A stretch of DNA of 62,789 nucleotides from Alistipes sp. (lineage in GTDB: Bacteria > Bacteroidota > Bacteroidia > Bacteroidales > Rikenellaceae), in contig JAGCMF010000035.1 in assembly GCA_017646625.1 (NCBI GenBank), positions 1 through 62,789 of the forward strand, written 5' to 3'. This document shows positions 58,226 to 62,789 of the stretch, in pieces. Below the pieces are notes generated by a model. That model was given only the letters and a program-made list of their open reading frames with translations. It did not search any database and was not told the origin of the DNA. The first letter of the stretch is position 1. Each line of letters opens with the position of its first letter. The position numbers were made by a program, and so were the translations under genes.

Positions 58226-58255
58226 TTGTAAATAACAAAATAACTATTAACTTTG
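58226..58255 (+). promoter_or_regulatory. Promoter of the rubrerythrin gene
   Basis: TTG (58226-58228), 19 nt, TAACTTTG (58248-58255); about 60 nt leader. Confidence 0.65.
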
Positions 58256-58317
58256 CAACAGGAAAAAGGAAATAAACTAAATAAAACTAATAATAAACCT
58301 AATAAACTTAAGAGAGT

Positions 58318-58854
58318 ATGAAAGATTTGAAAGGAACGAAGACAGAGAAGAATTTGTGGGAGGCATTCGCAGGTGAGAGCCAGGCTCGCAACAAGTATAC
58401 TTACTTCGCATCAAAGGCAAAGAAGGACGGTTACGTTCAGATTGCAAAGATCTTCGAGGAGACTGCTGCTAACGAGAAGGAGCACGCAGAGATATGGTTC
58501 AAGCTCCTCAACGGCATTGGCTCAACAGCCGAGAACCTTAAGGCTGCTGCCGAAGGTGAGAACTACGAGTGGACTGACATGTACGATCAGATGGCAAAGG
58601 ATGCTCGCGAGGAGGGCTTCGACCACATCGCATTCCTCTTCGACCAGGTAGGTAAGATTGAGAAGGAGCACGAGGAGCGCTACCGCAAGCTCTTGGCTAA
58701 CGTTGAGGGTGGCCTCGTATTCTCACGCGATGGTGACATGATCTGGCAGTGCTCTAACTGCGGTCACATCCAGGTGGGCAAGAAGGCTCCAGAGGTATGC
58801 CCTGTATGTGTTCACCCACAGGCTTACTTCCAGATTAAGGCCGAGAACTATTAA
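58318..58854 (+). CDS. rbr: Rubrerythrin
   Basis: 178 residues. A ferritin-like four-helix domain with ligands of the diiron centre (Glu in [40 protein letters not shown]) followed by a rubredoxin domain ([20 protein letters not shown]). It reduces hydrogen peroxide in anaerobes. Leucine-poor, Lys/Glu-rich and well-adapted codons suggest high expression. Cytoplasmic; single gene with a terminator. Confidence 0.97.
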   Translation: MKDLKGTKTEKNLWEAFAGESQARNKYTYFASKAKKDGYVQIAKIFEETAANEKEHAEIWFKLLNGIGSTAENLKAAAEGENYEWTDMYDQMAKDAREEGFDHIAFLFDQVGKIEKEHEERYRKLLANVEGGLVFSRDGDMIWQCSNCGHIQVGKKAPEVCPVCVHPQAYFQIKAENY

Positions 58855-58868
58855 TAGTTAGACCATAG

Positions 58869-58905
58869 AAGGGCTGTCCAACATATGCTGGGCAGTCCTT
58901 TGTTG
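58869..58905 (+). terminator. Intrinsic terminator of rubrerythrin
   Basis: Stem aagggctgtcc / gggcagtcctt with two non-Watson-Crick pairs; short T tract. Confidence 0.65.
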
Positions 58906-58955
58906 TATAATGTGGTCAGCACGATTATTGTAATAAGATATAACAACACCATTGC

Positions 58956-59735
58956 ATGATGAACATACTCCCTATAGTAGCAATACCATTCCTCGGCACA
59001 GCACTGGGAGCCGCTACGGTGCTCATGACACGCAACAATGTGTCACAGAGGTTGCACAACATGCTCCTGGGCTTCGCTGCAGGCGTAATGGTGGCAGCCT
59101 CGGTATGGTCACTCATAATGCCATCTATAGAGCTCGCTGAACATATGGGAAGGATGAGTTGGGTACCAGCGGCCGTGGGCATAATCCTCGGCATGCTCTT
59201 TCTCCTGGCTCTCGACAGCCTTGTGCCACACATGCACCCTGGCGGTGATACAGCAGAGGGACCTCACACACAACTCGGCAAGCGACATATGCTAATGCTT
59301 GCCGTGACGCTGCACAACATCCCAGAGGGTATGGCTGTGGGTGCTGTCATCGCAGGTGCTATGACAGGTAGCTCGGGAATAACTGCTGCGGCAGCACTCG
59401 CACTTGCCGTAGGTATGGCAATACAGAACATCCCAGAAGGAGCAATAATCTCACTACCGCTACGTGGCGATGGCATGTCACGACGTCGAGCATTCGGCTA
59501 CGGAACACTCTCGGGAGTAGTAGAGCCCATATCGGCACTTATAATGATACTCCTCTTTGAGCACATAGCCCCAGCACTACCCTACCTGCTATCATTCTCC
59601 GCGGGCGCGATGCTCTACGTGGTTGTCGAGGAACTTATCCCCGAGACACAGCAAGGTAAGCACTCCGACATGGGTACCATAGCCTTCGCCATAGGCTTTG
59701 TCATAATGATGGTTCTCGACATCGCCCTCGGATAG
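58956..59735 (+). CDS. ZIP-family divalent metal transporter
   Basis: 259 residues, eight membrane segments. The two ZIP signature helices are HNIPEGMAVGAVIAG and QNIPEGAIISLPL, which carry the binuclear metal site. A short His-containing loop (HMHPGGDTAEGPHTQ) lies between segments 3 and 4. Imports Zn or Fe, possibly others. Start at 58956 or 58959. Own terminator downstream. Confidence 0.93.
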   Translation: MMNILPIVAIPFLGTALGAATVLMTRNNVSQRLHNMLLGFAAGVMVAASVWSLIMPSIELAEHMGRMSWVPAAVGIILGMLFLLALDSLVPHMHPGGDTAEGPHTQLGKRHMLMLAVTLHNIPEGMAVGAVIAGAMTGSSGITAAAALALAVGMAIQNIPEGAIISLPLRGDGMSRRRAFGYGTLSGVVEPISALIMILLFEHIAPALPYLLSFSAGAMLYVVVEELIPETQQGKHSDMGTIAFAIGFVIMMVLDIALG

Positions 59736-59756
59736 GCAACGACAATAACACAATAG

Positions 59757-59795
59757 AGAGGTCTCCCAAATGAGAGGGATGGCCTCATTTTTTTC
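59757..59795 (+). terminator. Intrinsic terminator of the ZIP gene
   Basis: Imperfect stem gaggtctccc / gggatggcctc followed by seven T. Confidence 0.65.
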
Positions 59796-59824
59796 GTTAT
59801 ACGGGCAAAAAGTAGGCATCACTA

Positions 59825-59855
59825 TTGTATCATTACCAATATTTTCTTATATTTG
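59825..59855 (+). promoter_or_regulatory. Promoter of the TPR-CHAT gene
   Basis: TTG (59825-59827), 20 nt, TATATTTG (59848-59855); leader about 80 nt. Confidence 0.6.
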
Positions 59856-59939
59856 CGATAAGATAGGCATGGCCGCCATGCCAACACGCAGTACCCTTCC
59901 CCCTGTACTACGATAAATACAACACGAACAATTTACATT

Positions 59940-62789
59940 ATGAGGCTTACAAGGATAGTTATTGCTATATTATGCGTAATGATCACAAGCATAGTATCAC
60001 TACCAGCACAGATTGTGACAAGTAGCGACAGCCTGGACATATGCCCCGACGACTGCGAGCAGTGTGCCCGTGCAAATGAGCTGTACGACGCCATTGTTGT
60101 GGACCTCATAGACGAGAAGGTTAACGAGGATATACGCGAGTATATACTTAATACGGACTTAAGGCACGTGAAGGACTTTGCATGGAACTATGCGAATATG
60201 CTCGGGGCATCCTATATATCATTGAGTGACTACGACGCAGAGGTGGTGTCGATAACTATGCTCACCATGTTTCACCGCCTAATAACATCGTGCGACCTTA
60301 TCACATCAATGGGAGGGGGAAGAGAGTATAACATCCTCGAATATTGGTTAGATAACTTCTCATACAAGGGCAGTTCCGCACTATTGCCAAGCATCTTAAT
60401 AGAGACTATTACGATGCTCAACACCTACGAATTTCATGTGCAGAACAACATAGTGCCACAGGAATATTTCTACAATGGATTACGCACATTCATCGAGGAG
60501 GTGGCCTATGGCGATAGCCGATATATGAATCAGCTGATGCCCGAGTATGAAGAGACACTGAATAGGCTTCTTACCATCTTCGAGGAGTATGTTCCCGACG
60601 GCATGATTTATGACTTCGTAGTGTCACATAGCTTTCCAACATGCATTTCATTTATTGAGCTAGCGCAGCCATACGGATTGAATGTATTACACTTTTATGA
60701 CCGCAAACTCGCAAACCTTTTCATAGAGAATCTTGAAGACCTTCTACTATTCTTCCAGTTCAACATGCCAGGGATCTTAAATAACGAAACAACTAAAAAT
60801 CTACGATTCCTATCACTGGCTATGGATCGAGGCGATGACTATAATGCTACCATAGAGAGGGTAAACACAAAGATATGGGGCGCACAGGGTGCTATACGTA
60901 ATACTTATAACCGTGCGGTAAGCATAAACATTGACAAACTGAAGTTAGAGTACATAGAGTACCAAGAGAGTCTTATCGAGAAGGGGTACGAGTTTGCATA
61001 CTACTCGCCTATTATGTATCCTGGCGATATTGCTGAGGAGGATTACGATGTATTCTACGAATATTGCTCAAAGACATGTAGGCTCCTGGGCGAAATGTGG
61101 AAGGCATGTAAGGGTGCTGGAGACACAAAAATTCTAGAACAGAACATAGCAGCGATAGGAGACTTTTTCAACGTGGAGTATATCGAGTCATACACACTCA
61201 CCCTATCATTCTGCCTCTATCATGTAGATACGCTTGTAGCACTTACAACCATTGAGAACTGCCTACCTGTTGTCGAGGCAGCACAGGAGATAATGGGACT
61301 TCCACAGATGCCCAAGGTAGCAGCCATGTACTACAGCCTTGGCAACTATGGTCTTGCGGACAACATAACGAGGTTTGTGCTTCTACGCAACATCCCGCTA
61401 TTCGTGGAAGATACCACCCATGAATACCAAAACGATATTGCGACATACATTCTCGACACATTAGATGCCCTAACACTCTCCACAACCGACTACTCTGCCA
61501 TAATTTCGGAGTACTGCGACAGGGTTGCCCCAATCATAGGCAACATTAGCAGTTCTAACTTTGGAGAAGATTATCAGCAGCAGCAGATATATCTCAACAT
61601 TGAACGTGCGCAACTACTATTACACATCGGCGAGTATGACAGAGCATTAGAGCTGGCAGAGGCAATACAAGAGAGCATAAAGAGGAGCAAATTCTCAAAG
61701 GATAATAAGAGATACCTCAATGCTCTGGTAAGCAACATGTTGATGATATATTACTACGACAATGGCAACTATGAAGAGTTCATTGAACACTACCACAACA
61801 TTGAACCATTTGTTGAGGATAACTCTCTTATACTCGACCTGGAGAACCTATCGACCATCACCTATTCAGCATCACAGGTGGGCGACATAAGACTCATGGG
61901 CGAGAGTGCAGAGGCATACATCGAGGAGATGCGTAGTAGCATAACAAACACCATGTTCAACCTACGAGGCGAAGCTCGCCAGATGTATTGGGATAACTGG
62001 TCGCAGAGTGGTAGCAAGCTTATAGATGCATACTACTCAACATCAACCGTTGAAGACAACCCACTTATCAGCGCCATCTACGACTGGAACCTTATGTGTA
62101 AGGGTGTACTACTCACAGCAAGCAACATCTTCGACTATAGACTTCAGCACCATGAAAATAGCGAGGTACGCGACCTTTACGAACAGTACAAGCTATACGC
62201 CATGGAGCTCGACAGAAGTTCATCCCTCAATACAAACATTGGCGAGGTGATGATTATGCAAGATGATGCTCGAATGATGGAGGAGGCGTTGCTCACAATC
62301 CTACGTAACGAGTTTAACGAGGATGCATATGGCCAGCTCGCAGTATCATGGCAGGATGTACGGGAGGCGCTACCAGAAAATGGTGTTGCCATAGAGTTCA
62401 TGCGCATAGATAGTGAGGCGAGTGGCGGTGCGAAGTATGTGGCCCTTGTGCTACGTAAGGAGTGGCAGAGTCCAAGGCTTGTTGAGGTGTGTAGCGAGGA
62501 GGCTCTTGCGCCATACATATCACTCGATAGACGCACAAACCTAACCCTATATAATAGCGTAAAGTCGAAAAGATTGTATGAGATAGTATGGGGCAATGTA
62601 GATGAATATCTAACGCCTAACGACATCGTCTACTACTCTACAGATGGTCTTCTACATCAGACTAACCCCGAGTCTATGCGTGTGGCAGATAGCGATGCTA
62701 AACTATATGCTGATGACCTCTACGACCTGCGTCGTGTGTCGTCAACACGCGAGATAGCCCTCGAGCATCGCGATGCAGACTATACTCGT
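59940..62789 (+). CDS. Exported TPR-CHAT domain protein (3' part beyond the window)
   Basis: 950 codons are open to the window edge. Signal peptide MRLTRIVIAILCVMITSIVS with a cut near LPAQ; three Cys follow (CPDDCEQC). Residues about 60-780 are all-helical with TPR-like repeats (QIYLNIERAQLLLHIGEYDR, LMIYYYDNGNYEEFIEHYHN). From about 800 a CHAT caspase-like domain begins: SWQDVREALPENGVAIEFMR, KYVALVLRK, then IVYYSTDGLLHQTNPESM near 895-912 and RRVSSTREI. The catalytic His-Cys pair of CHAT domains lies further on and is not covered. It would be a protease acting outside the cytoplasm. Confidence 0.87.
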   Translation, partial: MRLTRIVIAILCVMITSIVSLPAQIVTSSDSLDICPDDCEQCARANELYDAIVVDLIDEKVNEDIREYILNTDLRHVKDFAWNYANMLGASYISLSDYDAEVVSITMLTMFHRLITSCDLITSMGGGREYNILEYWLDNFSYKGSSALLPSILIETITMLNTYEFHVQNNIVPQEYFYNGLRTFIEEVAYGDSRYMNQLMPEYEETLNRLLTIFEEYVPDGMIYDFVVSHSFPTCISFIELAQPYGLNVLHFYDRKLANLFIENLEDLLLFFQFNMPGILNNETTKNLRFLSLAMDRGDDYNATIERVNTKIWGAQGAIRNTYNRAVSINIDKLKLEYIEYQESLIEKGYEFAYYSPIMYPGDIAEEDYDVFYEYCSKTCRLLGEMWKACKGAGDTKILEQNIAAIGDFFNVEYIESYTLTLSFCLYHVDTLVALTTIENCLPVVEAAQEIMGLPQMPKVAAMYYSLGNYGLADNITRFVLLRNIPLFVEDTTHEYQNDIATYILDTLDALTLSTTDYSAIISEYCDRVAPIIGNISSSNFGEDYQQQQIYLNIERAQLLLHIGEYDRALELAEAIQESIKRSKFSKDNKRYLNALVSNMLMIYYYDNGNYEEFIEHYHNIEPFVEDNSLILDLENLSTITYSASQVGDIRLMGESAEAYIEEMRSSITNTMFNLRGEARQMYWDNWSQSGSKLIDAYYSTSTVEDNPLISAIYDWNLMCKGVLLTASNIFDYRLQHHENSEVRDLYEQYKLYAMELDRSSSLNTNIGEVMIMQDDARMMEEALLTILRNEFNEDAYGQLAVSWQDVREALPENGVAIEFMRIDSEASGGAKYVALVLRKEWQSPRLVEVCSEEALAPYISLDRRTNLTLYNSVKSKRLYEIVWGNVDEYLTPNDIVYYSTDGLLHQTNPESMRVADSDAKLYADDLYDLRRVSSTREIALEHRDADYTR

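Overview
The window is a chromosomal stretch of a gut-type Bacteroidota, order Bacteroidales. This is inferred from gene content (GSCFA protein, DUF3822 next to rsmD, SufE with a MIP18-type protein, fimbrillin-like lipoprotein, LytTR two-component pair, CarboxypepD-type beta-barrel protein, exported CHAT/TPR protein) and from promoters. Many genes are preceded by the Bacteroidota vegetative pattern TTTG-N19/20-TAnnTTTG, often fully matching. Family cannot be fixed from this window; Rikenellaceae-like is a guess. No rRNA, CRISPR array, integrase, transposase or phage gene is seen.

Layout. 0-0.4 kb: a purine-rich repeat block, then tRNA-Asp with its own promoter and terminator. 0.6-2.5 kb (-): membrane protein, DUF3822, rsmD. 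2.5-7.4 kb (+): RecD-like helicase, mutS, membrane protein. 7.4-10.3 kb (-): aldehyde dehydrogenase and cysteine desulfidase. 10.5-15.1 kb (+): deoD, a 0.9 kb gene-free repeat island, GH84 hexosaminidase, dut. 15.3-16.9 kb (+): SPFH protein, ribbon-helix-helix protein, membrane protein. 17.0-20.2 kb (-): CYTH protein, exported PepC-like peptidase, MFS transporter. 20.3-26.2 kb (+): glyA, small lipoprotein, gyrA, TPR protein. 26.3-30.6 kb (-): DUF2851 pseudogene, MIP18-type protein, sufE, a degenerate phosphatase-fold protein, GSCFA protein. 30.7-31.8 kb (+): luxS-mtnN. 31.9-35.7 kb (-): dCMP-type deaminase, secA. 36-41.7 kb (-): sensor kinase, LytTR regulator, His-rich exported protein, large outer-membrane protein. 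42-46.8 kb (-): six-gene operon with rsmI, two GT2 glycosyltransferases, mazG and a hexapeptide protein. 46.9-48.6 kb (-): fimbrillin-like lipoprotein and a 44-aa peptide. 48.9-52.1 kb (-): purA, NCS2 permease, guanine-deaminase-like enzyme. 52.1-54.9 kb (-): phosphoethanolamine transferase overlapping a membrane-anchored PHP protein. 55.2-58.0 kb (-): APC permease and a lipoprotein. 58.3-62.8 kb (+): rubrerythrin, ZIP transporter and the first 950 residues of an exported TPR-CHAT protein that leaves the window.

The most informative observations concern four things. (1) Paired 21-bp-spaced TTGTCnnTT boxes lie at the same distance upstream of the His-rich gene and of the outer-membrane gene, beside a LytTR regulator; together they look like one small uncharacterised envelope regulon. 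(2) Four copies of a roughly 120-bp imperfect palindrome have a conserved core, while the outer arms differ between copies yet stay self-complementary. (3) A gene-free island is bounded by 52-bp inverted repeats. (4) Decayed or odd genes occur: a DUF2851 pseudogene with TGA at a conserved Trp, a phosphatase-fold protein that has lost nearly all metal ligands, and a lipoprotein with two consecutive lipoprotein signal peptides.

All functions are read from sequence patterns only; no search or folding program was run.
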